NCBI RefSeq assembly: GCF_006716565.1
Contig: NZ_VFPG01000002.1
Span: forward strand, 372,001-436,000
Origin: Nocardia bhagyanarayanae
GTDB lineage: Bacteria > Actinomycetota > Actinomycetes > Mycobacteriales > Mycobacteriaceae
DNA: 64,000 nt
Direction of reading: 5' to 3'
In this document: positions 51,328 through 61,339 of the stretch, one piece after another
How the letters are laid out: every line of letters begins with the position of its first letter
Position numbering within the stretch: the first letter of the stretch is position 1
Notes under the pieces: model-generated
The model's input: the letters and a program-made list of their open reading frames with translations, nothing else
Told to the model about the DNA's origin: nothing
Databases searched by the model: none
Position numbers and translations under genes: made by a program

Positions 51328-52485
51328 GTGGCACGGGACTACTACGGACTGCTCGGCGTCGCGAAGAACGCGACCGACCAGGAGATCAAGCGCGCCTACC
51401 GCAAGCTGGCCCGCGAACTCCACCCGGACGTCAACCCCGACGAGGCCGCGCAGGCCAAGTTCAAGGACGTGTCGGCGGCCTACGAGGTGCTCTCCGATCC
51501 GGAGAAGCGCCGGATCGTCGACATGGGCGGCGACCCGCTCGAGTCCGGTGGCGCCGGCGGCGCCGGCTTCTCCGGCGCGGGCTTCGGCGGCCTCGGCGAC
51601 GTGTTCGAGGCGTTCTTCGGCGGCATGAGCGGCGCGGGCGGCGGTCAGCGCAAGCCGCGCGGCCGGGTGCAGCCCGGTGCCGACTCGCTGCTGCGCACCC
51701 GCTTGAGCCTCGCCGAATGCGCGGTGGGCGTCACCAAGCACCTGACCGTCGACACCGCCATCCTCTGTGACAACTGCCACGGCGCGGGCACCAACGGCAA
51801 CTCCAAGCCGGTGCGCTGCGAAACCTGCGGCGGCGCAGGCGAAGTCCAGTCCGTGCAGCGCTCGTTCCTCGGCCAGGTGCTCACCTCGCGGCCGTGCCCG
51901 ACCTGCCGCGGCGCGGGCGAGACCATCCCCGACCCCTGCCACAAGTGCGGCGGCGACGGCCGGGTGCGCGCTCGTCGCGAGATCGCCGCGCCCATCCCGG
52001 CGGGCGTGGCCAACGGCATGCGGGTCCGGCTGGCCGCACAGGGCGAGGTCGGCCCGGGCGGCGGCCACGCGGGCGATCTGTACGTGGAGATCGTGGAGCA
52101 GCCGCACGACGTGTTCGTCCGCGACGGCGACGACCTGCACTGCACCATCCGGGTGCCGATGGTGGACGCCGCGCTGGGCACCACCGTGGTCATCGACACG
52201 ATCCTGGACGGCCCGACCGAGCTGACCATCGCACCGGGCACCCAGCCCAACGAAGTCTCCGTGCTGCGCGGGCACGGCATGCCGCGGCTGCGCTCGGGCG
52301 CCCGCGGTGACCTGATCGCGCACCTGGACATCGTGGTGCCGACCAAGTTGGACGGCAAGCAGACCGAGCTGCTGCGCAAGTACAAGGGCATGCGCGAGCG
52401 CGACCGCGCCGAGGTGATGACGGCGCAGTCCGAGCACAACAGCGGCCTGTTCGCGCGGCTGCGCGCCTCGTTCAGCGGGCGCTGA
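51328..52485 (+). CDS. dnaJ2: Chaperone protein DnaJ (DnaJ2)
   Basis: A 385-residue type I J protein. The J domain (res. 1-67) has HPD in LHPDVNPDE; a Gly-rich region follows. Four CxxCxGxG repeats ([32 protein letters not shown], res. about 147-210) bind two zincs. The C-terminal substrate-binding barrels complete it. It partners DnaK. Adjacent to hrcA rather than dnaK, it is the second actinobacterial DnaJ. GTG 51328 is the start. Confidence 0.95.
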   Translation: MARDYYGLLGVAKNATDQEIKRAYRKLARELHPDVNPDEAAQAKFKDVSAAYEVLSDPEKRRIVDMGGDPLESGGAGGAGFSGAGFGGLGDVFEAFFGGMSGAGGGQRKPRGRVQPGADSLLRTRLSLAECAVGVTKHLTVDTAILCDNCHGAGTNGNSKPVRCETCGGAGEVQSVQRSFLGQVLTSRPCPTCRGAGETIPDPCHKCGGDGRVRARREIAAPIPAGVANGMRVRLAAQGEVGPGGGHAGDLYVEIVEQPHDVFVRDGDDLHCTIRVPMVDAALGTTVVIDTILDGPTELTIAPGTQPNEVSVLRGHGMPRLRSGARGDLIAHLDIVVPTKLDGKQTELLRKYKGMRERDRAEVMTAQSEHNSGLFARLRASFSGR

Positions 52486-52489
52486 GCCG

Positions 52490-53230
52490 TTGGCCGCCAC
52501 GGTCTTCTACCTCGACGACATCCCCGAGCCCGGCGCGATCGCGGTGCTCGACGGTCCGGAGGGGCGGCACGCCGCGACCGTGCGGCGCATCCGGGTCGGC
52601 GAGCCGATCACCCTGTCCGACGGACGCGGTGTGCTCGCCGAATCGGAGGTTGTCGCCGCCCAGCGCGACCGGCTCGATCTGAAGGTGCTGAACAAGACCG
52701 TGGCGCAACCCGTCTCGCCGCGCGTCACGGTCGTGCAGGCGCTGCCGAAGTCGGACCGCTCGGAGCTGGCCGTCGAGCTGATGACCGAGGCGGGCGCCGA
52801 TGTCATCGTGCCGTGGCAGGCCGCGCGGTGCGTGGCCAACTGGGAGGGCAAGGCCGCCAAGGCGCTCGACAAGTGGCGCGCCGCGGCGCGCTCGGCGGCC
52901 CGCCAGTCCCGCCGCGCCTACATTCCCGAGGTCGCCGATCTGCACCGCACCCGCGATCTGCTCGAGCTGGTCCGAAAGGCCAAGGCCGCGGGCGCGATCG
53001 TAGCCGCGCTGCACGAATCCGGCCACGGCCGTTTCACCGAACTGCCGTTCGGCGGCGCGCCGGAAGTGGTTTTGATCGTGGGCCCGGAAGGCGGACTCGA
53101 CGATGCCGAGCTCACCGAACTCGCCGCGGCCGGGGCCGATGTCGTGCTGCTGGGGCCGACCGTGCTGCGCACCTCCACGGCGGCCGCGGTCGCGCTCGGT
53201 GCGCTGGGAGCGCTCACCCCGCGCTGGTGA
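52490..53230 (+). CDS. rsmE: 16S rRNA (uracil1498-N3)-methyltransferase
   Basis: A 246-residue SPOUT methyltransferase. An N-terminal PUA-like part (FYLDDIPEPGAIAVLDGPEG, then RHAATVRRIRVGEP) precedes the knot domain with LIVGPEGGLDDAELTELAAA and LLGPTVLRTSTAAAVALGAL. It methylates U1498 of 16S rRNA. The TTG start lies four bases after dnaJ, so they are co-transcribed. Confidence 0.93.
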   Translation: MAATVFYLDDIPEPGAIAVLDGPEGRHAATVRRIRVGEPITLSDGRGVLAESEVVAAQRDRLDLKVLNKTVAQPVSPRVTVVQALPKSDRSELAVELMTEAGADVIVPWQAARCVANWEGKAAKALDKWRAAARSAARQSRRAYIPEVADLHRTRDLLELVRKAKAAGAIVAALHESGHGRFTELPFGGAPEVVLIVGPEGGLDDAELTELAAAGADVVLLGPTVLRTSTAAAVALGALGALTPRW

Positions 53231-53372
53231 GCGACCGGATTCTTCGGTCCACCGCGTTCGCGCGCGCGTCGCGGTCGCGCCTACGGCCATCGCCGTTTGG
53301 GCTCGCCGCCGGGGGATATCCCGGAGGTAGCCGACGTGGCCGCACCGGGATGTGGAAGGGCTGGTTTCCCTA

Positions 53373-53792
53373 GTGGACGAGAAGGCGAAAGCCAAGGGCG
53401 AGCGGGGCGCGATGCCGTCCGACGTGAGCGGCAAGCTGTCGGTGTTCGACAAGTTCGCCACCGCGGCGAGCAACGTGGCGTCGCGGGCCGGATTCTTCAT
53501 GTTCTGCGTGCTGCTCGTGGTGCTGTGGGCGCCGACGTTCCTGGTGCTGCCCTCGATCGACACCTGGCAGCTGGTGATCAACACCGCCACCACGATCATC
53601 ACCTTCCTGATGGTGGCCCTGTTGCAGAACACCGAGTCGCGCTCCGGCGAAGCGCTACAGCAGAAGCTCAACGCGATCGCCGACGCGATGGCCGACTTGA
53701 TGGACGAGCTCAGCGCCGACCACCCCGAATTGCGCCGCCACCGAGCCGAATTGGCCGATGCCGTCGGTCTGGAGAATCGGGAGTCGACCTGA
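53373..53792 (+). CDS. Low-affinity iron permease family small membrane protein
   Basis: A 139-residue protein with two transmembrane helices (FFMFCVLLVVLWAPTFLVLP and LVINTATTIITFLMVALLQN). The segment TWQLVINTATTIITFLMVAL followed by QNTESRS is the signature of the small bacterial Fet4-like iron permease family (PF04120). Iron transport has not been shown for these short members to my knowledge, so the role is open. GTG 53373 follows GGAAGGG; ATG 53352 is an alternative start. Confidence 0.78.
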   Translation: MDEKAKAKGERGAMPSDVSGKLSVFDKFATAASNVASRAGFFMFCVLLVVLWAPTFLVLPSIDTWQLVINTATTIITFLMVALLQNTESRSGEALQQKLNAIADAMADLMDELSADHPELRRHRAELADAVGLENREST

Positions 53793-53833
53793 CGATCGGT
53801 TAGCGACGAGGGAATCGGACGGGAGGACACGCC

Positions 53834-54313
53834 GTGGCACGTGAGTACAGTTCTTCCCCCGCGGATATCGACCCGCGCGATGTCGCGGAGATGCCGACGA
53901 TCTACAGCCTCGACGAACTCGCCGAGCTGGTCCAAGGCCGGGAGAACATCTACCTGCGGTACTCCCACGGGCCCGAGCGCGACCGGAGCTCCGGGCCGAG
54001 CCGGGATTTCGAGGCCGACGTCGCGCTGCCGGGCTGGTCGGTCACCACCGTCGCGCCGGAGGAGTGGTGGCCGCGTCCCACTCGCGAATGGGTGGCCCGC
54101 CGCCTGTGCAAGTACGCCGACCTCGGCGCGCAGGACGACAGCCGTTTCCCATGGCTGCTCACCGGCCGCGTGGTGGGGCGCGGTCCCGATCACGAACCGC
54201 TGGTCGCGGACTTCGCTCCGGTCGCCAGGGTCGCCAAATCCGTTGTCGAAGAAGGGCTTCGGGTCTATCGGCAGAGTTTCGACGTGGGCCGCGACTCCAC
54301 CGGTGACGCCTAG
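53834..54313 (+). CDS. DUF6098-like hypothetical protein
   Basis: A 159-residue soluble protein. It has MPTIYSLDELAELVQGRENI, LRYSHGPERD, LPGWSVTTVAPEEWW and WLLTGRVVGRGPDHEPLV, which resemble a conserved actinobacterial domain of unknown function. No catalytic motif is evident. Its stop overlaps the stop of the convergent MFS gene by three bases. Confidence 0.65.
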   Translation: MAREYSSSPADIDPRDVAEMPTIYSLDELAELVQGRENIYLRYSHGPERDRSSGPSRDFEADVALPGWSVTTVAPEEWWPRPTREWVARRLCKYADLGAQDDSRFPWLLTGRVVGRGPDHEPLVADFAPVARVAKSVVEEGLRVYRQSFDVGRDSTGDA

Positions 54314-55536
54314 GAGGACCGAACGACGTCGCCCGGACGGATCGTCGCGACGGCGAACAGGATCGCCCCTGCCGCGAGCAGCGCGCCGACGGCTCCGACC
54401 AGACCCGCCCAGCCCGCGTGCGCGAAGGCGAGGCCGGACAGGCCGCCGACGACCGCGCTGCCGAGGTAGTAGAAGAACAGGTACAGCGACGAGGCCGCCC
54501 CGCGATTGCCACGGGCCAGCGTGCCGACCCACGCGCTCGCGACCGTGTGTGCCGCGAAAAAGCCCGCCGTGTAGAGCAATACGCCCGCGACGACACAGCC
54601 CAGCCGATCCGGCAAGCTCAACGCCAGCCCGACGCCCATCACCGCCATCGACGCGGTCAGCATCCGCTGCCTGCCGACGCGGTCGGCGAGGCGACCGCCC
54701 CAAGCCGAGGTCACGGTGCCCGCCAGATACAGCAGGAACACCGAACCCGCGACGGCCGCGGGCAATTCGAAGGGGTGTTGGGTCAGCCGGTAGCCGAGGA
54801 AGTTGTAGATCGAGACGAAGCCGCCCATCAGGACGAAGGCCAAGCCGAACAGCGCGAGCAACTGACGGTGTCGAAGTTGCTGCCCCAGATCGCCGAGGAC
54901 CGTGCGCACTCCGGCGGGCCGTGCGACGAAACCGCGCGAGGGCGGCAGCAGCCGGACGAACCACACCGTGCAGGCCGCGGCGGCCACGCCGACCGCCGCC
55001 GCGGCCCAGCGCCAGGACGCCACGTCGAGGGTGAACGAGGGAATCAGGCGCCCGGCCAGACCGCCGATCGTGGTGCCCGCGACGTACACGCCCATCGCGG
55101 CGCCGAGCCCTTCGCCGCCGATCTCCTCCGCCAGGTACGCCATCGCCACCGCCGGTACCCCGGCCAGCGCGATGCCCTGCACCGCCCGCCCGGCGAGCAG
55201 CGCGTCGAGCGAGGGACTGAACGGAATCAGCAGACCGATGACCGCGGCCGCCGCCGCCGAACCGATCATCACCCTGGTCCGGCCGATCCGGCTGGACAGC
55301 GCGCTCACCGGCACGATGGCCAGCGCGAGACAGCCGGTGGTGAGCGAGACCGCGAGCGCCGCGCGGGCGGGCGTCGCGCCGAACGCCGCGGACAAGCTGG
55401 GCAGCAGCGCCTGCGCGTTGTACATCGAGGCGAAGGTGGTGAGGCCCGCCGCGAACAGCGCGACGGTGATCCGGCGGTCGTGCGCCGCGTCGGCGCCGGT
55501 GGTGTGCTGCGCGATCGTGCTTGCCGTGGTGGTCAT
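54310..55536 (-). CDS. MFS transporter (YnfM-like)
   Basis: A 408-residue, 12-helix transporter. Motif A is ALSSRIGRTRVMIGSA with a second copy RLADRVGRQRML, and the N-terminus has FASMYNAQALLPSLSAAF, as in YnfM/arabinose-efflux relatives. It is divergent from a LysR regulator, the usual partner of YnfM-type exporters. Substrate unknown. Confidence 0.9.
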   Translation of the reverse strand: MTTTASTIAQHTTGADAAHDRRITVALFAAGLTTFASMYNAQALLPSLSAAFGATPARAALAVSLTTGCLALAIVPVSALSSRIGRTRVMIGSAAAAAVIGLLIPFSPSLDALLAGRAVQGIALAGVPAVAMAYLAEEIGGEGLGAAMGVYVAGTTIGGLAGRLIPSFTLDVASWRWAAAAVGVAAAACTVWFVRLLPPSRGFVARPAGVRTVLGDLGQQLRHRQLLALFGLAFVLMGGFVSIYNFLGYRLTQHPFELPAAVAGSVFLLYLAGTVTSAWGGRLADRVGRQRMLTASMAVMGVGLALSLPDRLGCVVAGVLLYTAGFFAAHTVASAWVGTLARGNRGAASSLYLFFYYLGSAVVGGLSGLAFAHAGWAGLVGAVGALLAAGAILFAVATIRPGDVVRSS

Positions 55537-55568
55537 GGCTACCTCCTGTCTTTCAGCATTGCCACCGC

Positions 55569-55581
55569 CCTTTCCGAAAGG
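55569..55581. promoter_or_regulatory. Candidate LysR/MFS operator
   Basis: CCTTTC-C-GAAAGG is a perfect palindrome in the 100-base divergent spacer. It may be the binding site of the LysR protein. The GGGAGG at 55624 is the LysR ribosome-binding site. Confidence 0.45.
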
Positions 55582-55636
55582 AAATGAATAATGAACAGGG
55601 ACTTGATGCCGCAGCTACATATAGGGAGGTAGCAAG

Positions 55637-56569
55637 GTGCTCGGCGAAGATTTGCAGTGGTTCACGACACTCGCCGAACTGGAGCGGATGAGCGCGGCCG
55701 CGGAACGCCTGCACATCGCCCAGCCGACGCTCTCGCGCATGCTGGCCCGCCTGGAACGCAGGCTCGGCGCGGAATTGTTCGATCGGCGCGGAAAGCGGAT
55801 CGCGCTCAACGAATTCGGTCGCGTCTATTACGAACACGCGCGTCGCGCGCAGGCCGAACTGGACGCCGCGGGACAAGCCGTCGCCGATCTCGCCAATCCT
55901 GCGCGCGGCGTGGTGCGGTTGTCGTTCCTGCATTCCTTCGGCGGCTGGCTGGTGCCGCAGTTGATCGCCGGTTTCCGGCGCAACGCGGGCCGGGTCACCG
56001 TGACGTTGCGCCAGGGCGCCGCCGAGAAGATCACCCGCCAGGTCCTCGACGGCGCGGCCGATCTCGCCGTCGTCTCGCCGCGTCCGACCGCGCCCGGCCT
56101 CGGCTGGCGCGGCCTGCTGCGCCAGCCGCTGGTGCTCGCCGTGCCCGCAGAGCACCGGCTGGCCGGGCGCAGGCAGGCGCGCCTCGCCGACCTGGGCGGC
56201 GCTGAATTCATCACCATGCATCCCGGGTTCGGTATGCGGCGCATCTTCGACGAACTGTGCGCGGCAGCGGACATCCGCCCGCGCGTCGCCTTCGAGGCGA
56301 GCGACCTGGTCACCGCCACCGGGCTGGTCTCGGCGGGCCTCGGTGTCGCGCTGCTCCCGCTGGCGGATCCCGCGCCGTCCGCGGCGCGCTCGGGACTGGC
56401 GCTGGTGCCGCTGGCGGACGAAGGCGCGTGGCGCGAGGTGGGACTGATCTGGTCGGCCGCCGCGGCGCCGTCGGACGCGGTGCGACGTTTCCGTGACTTC
56501 GCCGAGGATTGGTCCGACGGCCACGGGGGAATATCCAGCACACGGCGGGAATGGCCGCCGCATCGGTAG
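55637..56569 (+). CDS. LysR family transcriptional regulator
   Basis: A 310-residue LTTR. The HTH (res. 1-60) reads WFTTLAELERMSAAAERLHI, AQPTLSRMLARLERRLGAEL and FDRRGKRIAL. The effector domain (about 90-290) has the PBP type-2 fold with VAFEASDLVTATGLVSAGLG. It is expected to activate or repress the divergent MFS gene in response to a small molecule. GTG 55637 has GGGAGG seven bases upstream. Confidence 0.93.
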   Translation: MLGEDLQWFTTLAELERMSAAAERLHIAQPTLSRMLARLERRLGAELFDRRGKRIALNEFGRVYYEHARRAQAELDAAGQAVADLANPARGVVRLSFLHSFGGWLVPQLIAGFRRNAGRVTVTLRQGAAEKITRQVLDGAADLAVVSPRPTAPGLGWRGLLRQPLVLAVPAEHRLAGRRQARLADLGGAEFITMHPGFGMRRIFDELCAAADIRPRVAFEASDLVTATGLVSAGLGVALLPLADPAPSAARSGLALVPLADEGAWREVGLIWSAAAAPSDAVRRFRDFAEDWSDGHGGISSTRREWPPHR

Positions 56570-56660
56570 CCGTTTATTCACTGTGCGCTGTCGGTGGGGC
56601 GCGTTAAACTTTTGTCATTCACCACGGCTGTCGAGACCGGAAAGCAGGATGTAACCACTT

Positions 56661-57767
56661 TTGCGAACACAAGGCGAGATCGGCGACCCGACCAACCCCA
56701 CAGCAGGCATTGGCGCCCGCGACAACGGCTCGGGCCCCGCAGCACGCACCGTGCGCTCCAGCATCGAACTCGCTCCCGAATCCGTGTTCCCCTTCCTCGG
56801 TTCGGCCGACCAGAATCTGCGTGAGCTCGAGCAGTTGCTCGACGCGGACATTCACGTTCGCGGCAATTCCGTGACCCTCACCGGCAAGGCGGCCGACGTC
56901 GCCCTCGCCGAGCGGGTCATCGAACAGCTCATCGCGCTGACCGGCCGCAACCGGGTGGTGACGCCGGAGGCGGTGCGGCACACGGTGTCGATGCTGACCG
57001 AAGGTTCCTCGGATTCCCCCGCGGAGGTGCTCAGCCTGGACATCCTGTCCCGGCGCGGCAAGACCATCCGCCCCAAGACGCTGAACCAGAAGCGCTACGT
57101 CGACGCGATCGACGCCAACACCATCGTGTTCGGCATCGGTCCCGCGGGTACCGGCAAGACCTACCTGGCCATGGCCAAGGCCGTGCAGGCGCTGCAGACC
57201 AAGTCGGTCAACCGGATCATCCTGACCCGTCCCGCCGTCGAGGCGGGCGAGCGGCTCGGCTTCCTGCCCGGCACGCTCAACGAGAAGATCGACCCGTACC
57301 TGCGCCCGCTCTACGACGCGCTGCACGACATGATGGACCCCGAGGCGATCCCGAAGCTGATGGCCGCCGGCGTCATCGAGGTCGCGCCGCTGGCGTACAT
57401 GCGCGGTCGCACGCTCAACGACTCCTTCATCATTCTCGACGAGGCGCAGAACACCACCGCCGAGCAGATGAAGATGTTCCTGACGCGTCTGGGCTTCGGC
57501 TCCAAGATCGTGGTCACCGGCGACATCACCCAGGTCGACCTGCCCACCGGCGCCCGCTCCGGTCTGCGCGCCGCGTCGGAGATCCTCACCGAGATCGAGG
57601 ACATCCATTTCGCGGAGCTCACCAGCAGCGACGTCGTCCGGCATCGCCTGGTCTCCGACATCGTCGACGCCTACGACCGCTGGGAGTCGACCCGGCCGCA
57701 GGTCGCGGGCCCGCACTACCCGGGCAACCGCGCCCAGCGCCGCGCCGCAAGCCGCGACCGGCGCTGA
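56661..57767 (+). CDS. phoH: PhoH-like ATPase (PhoH1)
   Basis: A 368-residue protein. An N-terminal KH-like part ([20 protein letters not shown]) precedes the ATPase with Walker [13 protein letters not shown] (res. about 160) and Walker [12 protein letters not shown]. PhoH proteins bind RNA and are linked with YbeY; the ybeY gene follows. The TTG at 56661 keeps a divergent N-terminus; a GTG at about 56750 is an alternative start. Confidence 0.93.
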   Translation: MRTQGEIGDPTNPTAGIGARDNGSGPAARTVRSSIELAPESVFPFLGSADQNLRELEQLLDADIHVRGNSVTLTGKAADVALAERVIEQLIALTGRNRVVTPEAVRHTVSMLTEGSSDSPAEVLSLDILSRRGKTIRPKTLNQKRYVDAIDANTIVFGIGPAGTGKTYLAMAKAVQALQTKSVNRIILTRPAVEAGERLGFLPGTLNEKIDPYLRPLYDALHDMMDPEAIPKLMAAGVIEVAPLAYMRGRTLNDSFIILDEAQNTTAEQMKMFLTRLGFGSKIVVTGDITQVDLPTGARSGLRAASEILTEIEDIHFAELTSSDVVRHRLVSDIVDAYDRWESTRPQVAGPHYPGNRAQRRAASRDRR

Positions 57768-57793
57768 GCTACGCGGACACCCCCGCCGAACAC

Positions 57794-57825
57794 ACCGGCC
57801 GCCGACTTCCTCGTCGGCGGCCGGT
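57794..57825 (+). terminator. Terminator after phoH
   Basis: ACCGGCCGCCGAC pairs perfectly with GTCGGCGGCCGGT around TTCCTC and is followed by TTTCG. It lies 27 bases after the phoH stop, so ybeY has its own promoter. Confidence 0.8.
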
Positions 57826-57916
57826 TTCGTCTGTCCTGGATCGGCCGCGACCCGTCGATCAGCCCGCCCTCGGCTGCCCGATGGAGCCGGTTCGGTAGTC
57901 GAATAGGCGCTACCTG

Positions 57917-58030
57917 GACTTCGCTCGGCCATACGCCGGGCGGACCAGATCCGGCAGCGTCTGTCAGGCCGACCTCCGCCTTCGCTCCGGCCGTGCGCGG
58001 GGCTGCGGGCGGACTGCGTCCGCAGCGTCG
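57917..58030 (+). repeat. Dispersed intergenic repeat, family 2 (copies 2 and 3)
   Basis: TTCGCTCGGCCATACGCCGG at 57920 and TTCGCTCCGGCCGTGCGCGG at 57981 start two related stretches, each ending near GGACC/GGACT...CCGCAGCGTC. A third relative is at 36538. They sit in the gap between phoH and ybeY with no coding sense. Confidence 0.5.
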
Positions 58031-58044
58031 AATACGCTGTTCAG

Positions 58045-58599
58045 GTGAGCATCGAGATCGCCAACGAGTCGGGTATCGACGTACCCGAAGAAGACCTGGT
58101 CAGTGTTGCGCGGTTCGTGATCGCCCGGATGGACGTCCATCCGGCGGCCGAGCTGTCGATGGTGCTCGTCGATCTCGACACCATGGCCGACCTGCACATG
58201 CGCTGGATGGACCTGCCAGGCCCCACCGACGTGATGTCCTTCCCGATGGACGAGCTCGAGCCGGGCGGTCGGCCGGACAGCCCAGAGCCGGGCCCGTCGA
58301 TGCTCGGCGACATCGTGCTGTGCCCGGAGTTCGCGGCGGCGCAGGCGCGCAAGGCGGGGCATTCGCTCGAGCACGAGCTCGCGTTGCTCACCGTGCACGG
58401 CGTGCTGCACCTGCTCGGCTACGACCACGCCGAGCCGGAGGAGGAGAAGGAGATGTTCGCCCTCCAGGCCCGGCTGCTCGAGGAGTGGTACGAGAGCCTG
58501 CGCGAGGCACGGCGCCGCGCCGAACTCGCCGAGCGCGACGCCCGCCTGCTGGGCAAGGCCGGCTTCACCGGACCCGGAGACGCGCTGGGTCCGGCGTGA
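58045..58599 (+). CDS. ybeY: Endoribonuclease YbeY
   Basis: A 184-residue metalloprotein with the zinc motif [11 protein letters not shown] (H-x3-H-x5-H, res. about 118-128). The N-terminal domain includes [20 protein letters not shown]. YbeY is a single-strand RNase involved in 16S rRNA 3' maturation and ribosome quality control. TACGCT at 58033-58038 lies six bases before the GTG, a leaderless layout. The stop overlaps the next GTG (GTGA). Confidence 0.95.
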   Translation: MSIEIANESGIDVPEEDLVSVARFVIARMDVHPAAELSMVLVDLDTMADLHMRWMDLPGPTDVMSFPMDELEPGGRPDSPEPGPSMLGDIVLCPEFAAAQARKAGHSLEHELALLTVHGVLHLLGYDHAEPEEEKEMFALQARLLEEWYESLREARRRAELAERDARLLGKAGFTGPGDALGPA

Positions 58600-59948
58600 G
58601 CTCACCGACCCTGATACTGCTCGCCGTCTTGCTCGTGCCCGCGGGCGGCCTGTTCGCCGGCGTGGACGCGGCGCTGAACACGCTCTCCCCGGCCCGCCTC
58701 GGTGACATGGTGCGCGCCGATCGACCGGGCGCCGCGCGGTTGAGCCGCATCGTCGCCGACCGCGCTCGCTACGTGAACCTGATGGTGCTGCTGCGCGTGC
58801 TGTGCGAGATCGGCGCGACGGTGCTGCTCGCCGCGGCGCTCATCGAGATCTGGGACGACAACTGGGCGCTGCTGATCACCGCCGTGGTGATGGTGCTCGT
58901 CGACTACGTGGTGATCGGTGTCGGTCCGCGCACCCTCGGCCGCCAGCACGCCTACTCGCTCGCCTTGGCCGCCGCGCTGCCGCTGCAATTCATCGGCGCG
59001 CTGCTCGGCCCGGTCAGCAGGCTGCTGATCCTGATCGGTAACGCGATCACCCCCGGTAAGGGTTTCCGCAACGGTCCCTTCGCCTCGGAGATCGAGCTGC
59101 GCGAAGTCGTCGAGATGGCGAGCGAGCGCGGCGTGGTGGCCGACGACGAACGCCGCATGATCCAGTCGGTGTTCGAACTCGGCGACACCGCCGCCCGCGC
59201 GGTGATGGTGCCGCGCACCGAGATGGTGTGGATCGAGGCGGACAAGACGGCGGCGCAGGCCTTGTCGCTCGCGGTGCGCAGCGGCCACTCCCGCATCCCG
59301 GTGGTCGGCGAGAACGTCGACGACATCCTCGGCGTGGTCTATCTGAAAGACCTTGTGCCGTACGCGGATCGCAGCCGCAAGGTGCGGGTGCGCGACGTGA
59401 TGCGCCCCGCGGTGTTCATGCCCGACTCCAAGCCGCTGGACGACCTGCTCGACGAGATGCAGCGCCGCCGCAACCACATGGCGCTGCTCGTCGACGAATA
59501 CGGCGGCATCGCGGGCCTGGTGACCATCGAGGACGTGCTCGAGGAGATCGTCGGCGAGATCGCCGACGAGTACGACACCGACGAGACCCCGCCGGTCGAG
59601 GAACTCGGCGAGGGCCGTTTCCGGGTGTCGGCGCGGTTGTCGGTGGAGGATCTCGGCGAGCTCTACGGCATGGAGATCGAGGACGAGGACGTCGACACCG
59701 TGGGCGGTCTGCTCGCCCACGAACTGGGCCGGGTACCGCTGCCCGGTTCGAAGATCGTGGTGCACGGGCTGGTGCTGCGCGCCGAAGGCGGGCCCGATTC
59801 GCGCGGCCGGATGCGGGTCAACACGGTCCTGGTGCGCAAGGCGCCGGAGAAATCCGAGAAAGCGGGCGCCGCGGTGGCCGAGGGCGCAAAATCCAACGGC
59901 GGCAAGCGCAATGGCAACAAAGACGAGGATGGAGCAACCGATGACTGA
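58596..59948 (+). CDS. CNNM/CBS-domain membrane protein (hemolysin-C/CorC-like)
   Basis: A 450-residue protein with an N-terminal DUF21/CNNM membrane domain of about four helices (res. 1-160), a CBS pair ([20 protein letters not shown] to [12 protein letters not shown]) and a CorC_HlyC C-terminal domain ([20 protein letters not shown]). Family members move or sense Mg2+/Co2+, though substrates vary. The C-terminus is a Lys/Asn/Gly-rich tail. It overlaps ybeY and the next gene; it matches Rv2366c by position. Confidence 0.92.
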   Translation: MSSPTLILLAVLLVPAGGLFAGVDAALNTLSPARLGDMVRADRPGAARLSRIVADRARYVNLMVLLRVLCEIGATVLLAAALIEIWDDNWALLITAVVMVLVDYVVIGVGPRTLGRQHAYSLALAAALPLQFIGALLGPVSRLLILIGNAITPGKGFRNGPFASEIELREVVEMASERGVVADDERRMIQSVFELGDTAARAVMVPRTEMVWIEADKTAAQALSLAVRSGHSRIPVVGENVDDILGVVYLKDLVPYADRSRKVRVRDVMRPAVFMPDSKPLDDLLDEMQRRRNHMALLVDEYGGIAGLVTIEDVLEEIVGEIADEYDTDETPPVEELGEGRFRVSARLSVEDLGELYGMEIEDEDVDTVGGLLAHELGRVPLPGSKIVVHGLVLRAEGGPDSRGRMRVNTVLVRKAPEKSEKAGAAVAEGAKSNGGKRNGNKDEDGATDD

Positions 59949-60300
59949 ACTGGACGCCGAGGACACCAAACTGCTGACCCTGGCGCGCGGCGCGATGGGC
60001 CGCACCGGCGGGACGGGCGGCGCGGCGATCCGCGACACCGACGGCCGCACCTATGCGGCGGGCGAGGTGGATCTGCACGCGCTGCGGCTGACCGCGTTGC
60101 AGGCCGCCGTCGCGGCGGCGATCTCCAGCGGCGCCGAGGGTTTCGAGGCGGCCGTGGTGGTCGGCGGCCGGTTCTCCGACGCCGGGGTCGCGGCGGTGCG
60201 CGAGGTCTCCGGTGCGGCGCGGATCATCTTCACCGATCGCGCGGGCGCGGTGTTCGACATCGTCGACGACGCGGCGAGCGCCGAGGTGCAGGGTGGCTGA
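59941..60300 (+). CDS. Cytidine-deaminase-like small protein lacking the zinc motif
   Basis: A 119-residue protein: [60 protein letters not shown]. The fold resembles cytidine deaminase, and in other actinobacteria the gene between the CBS protein and era is so annotated. The HAE and PCxxC zinc motifs are absent (TALQAAV occupies the HAE place), so deaminase activity is unlikely. It overlaps the CBS gene by eight bases and era by eight. Function unknown. Confidence 0.75.
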   Translation: MTELDAEDTKLLTLARGAMGRTGGTGGAAIRDTDGRTYAAGEVDLHALRLTALQAAVAAAISSGAEGFEAAVVVGGRFSDAGVAAVREVSGAARIIFTDRAGAVFDIVDDAASAEVQGG

Positions 60301-61210
60301 CAAGTCCGGCTCCACCGAATTCCGTTCCGGTTTCGTCTGTTTCGTCGGCAGGCCGAACACCGGCAAGTCGACGCTGACCAACGCGCTCGTCGGCGCGAAG
60401 ATCGCGATCACCTCCTCGCGACCGCAGACCACCCGCCACACCATCCGCGGCATCGTGCACCGCGACCACGCGCAGCTGATCCTGGTCGACACGCCGGGTC
60501 TGCACCGTCCGCGGACGCTGCTCGGCCAGCGGCTGAACGACCTGGTGCGAGACACGTACTCCGAGGTCGACGTGATCGCGATCTGCATCCCGGCCGACGA
60601 GAAGATCGGGCCGGGCGACCGCTGGATCGTGCAGCAGATCAAGCAGATGGCGCCGAAGACCACGGTGCTCGGCGTGGTCACCAAGATCGACAAGGTGAGT
60701 CGCGACCAAGTCGCCGCCCAGCTGCTGGCCGTCTCCGAGCTGCTCGGTCCCGAGGCCGACGTGGTGCCGGTGTCGGCGGTCAAGGGCGAGCAGGTCGAGG
60801 TCCTCGTCGACGTGATCGCCTCGAAGATGCCGGAGGGCCCGGCGTTCTATCCGGACGGCGAACTCACCGACGAGCCCGAGGAAACCCTCATGGCCGAGCT
60901 CATCCGCGAGGCCGCGCTGGAGGGCGTGCGCGACGAGCTGCCGCACTCGCTGGCCGTGGTGATCGAGGAGGTTCTCCCGCGCGAGGAGAACGAGGACATG
61001 TTGGACGTGCACGCGCTGTTGTACGTCGAACGTCCCAGCCAGAAGGCCATCGTCATCGGCAGGGGCGGCAGCCGCCTCAAAGAGGTCGGCACCAACGCGC
61101 GCAAGCAGATCGAGCACATCCTCGGTGTGCGGATCTATCTGCATCTGCACGTCAAGGTCGCCAAGGACTGGCAGCGCGATCCGAAACAGCTCGGCAAGCT
61201 GGGCTTCTGA
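60293..61210 (+). CDS. era: GTPase Era
   Basis: A 305-residue GTPase. G1 is GRPNTGKST (res. about 19-27), G2 TTRH, G3 DTPGL, G4 TKID, and the C-terminal KH domain carries AIVIGRGGSRLKEVGTNARK. Era binds 16S rRNA and is needed for small-subunit assembly. GTG 60293 overlaps the previous gene by eight bases. It ends the conserved phoH-ybeY-CBS-era block. Confidence 0.96.
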   Translation: MADKSGSTEFRSGFVCFVGRPNTGKSTLTNALVGAKIAITSSRPQTTRHTIRGIVHRDHAQLILVDTPGLHRPRTLLGQRLNDLVRDTYSEVDVIAICIPADEKIGPGDRWIVQQIKQMAPKTTVLGVVTKIDKVSRDQVAAQLLAVSELLGPEADVVPVSAVKGEQVEVLVDVIASKMPEGPAFYPDGELTDEPEETLMAELIREAALEGVRDELPHSLAVVIEEVLPREENEDMLDVHALLYVERPSQKAIVIGRGGSRLKEVGTNARKQIEHILGVRIYLHLHVKVAKDWQRDPKQLGKLGF

Positions 61211-61279
61211 GCGAACGGTACGTTCGCGGACCGCGAACTCGAGCGAACAACCCGCCCGAGCCGGATTTGTACCGGTACA
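61211..61279. promoter_or_regulatory. Palindromes after era
   Basis: GCGAACG-GTA-CGTTCGC (61211-61227) is a perfect 7-bp inverted repeat immediately after the era stop, a possible terminator. TGTACCGGTACA (61268-61279) is a perfect 12-bp palindrome, with TTGACG at 61288, upstream of the large receptor-like gene. GGGGGAGG at 61324-61331 is that gene's ribosome-binding site. Confidence 0.5.
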
Positions 61280-61339
61280 GTCCCGGTTGACGCCCGGGTG
61301 TGCGTCGCAGCAACGCATTCCACGGGGGAGGCCGTCGAA

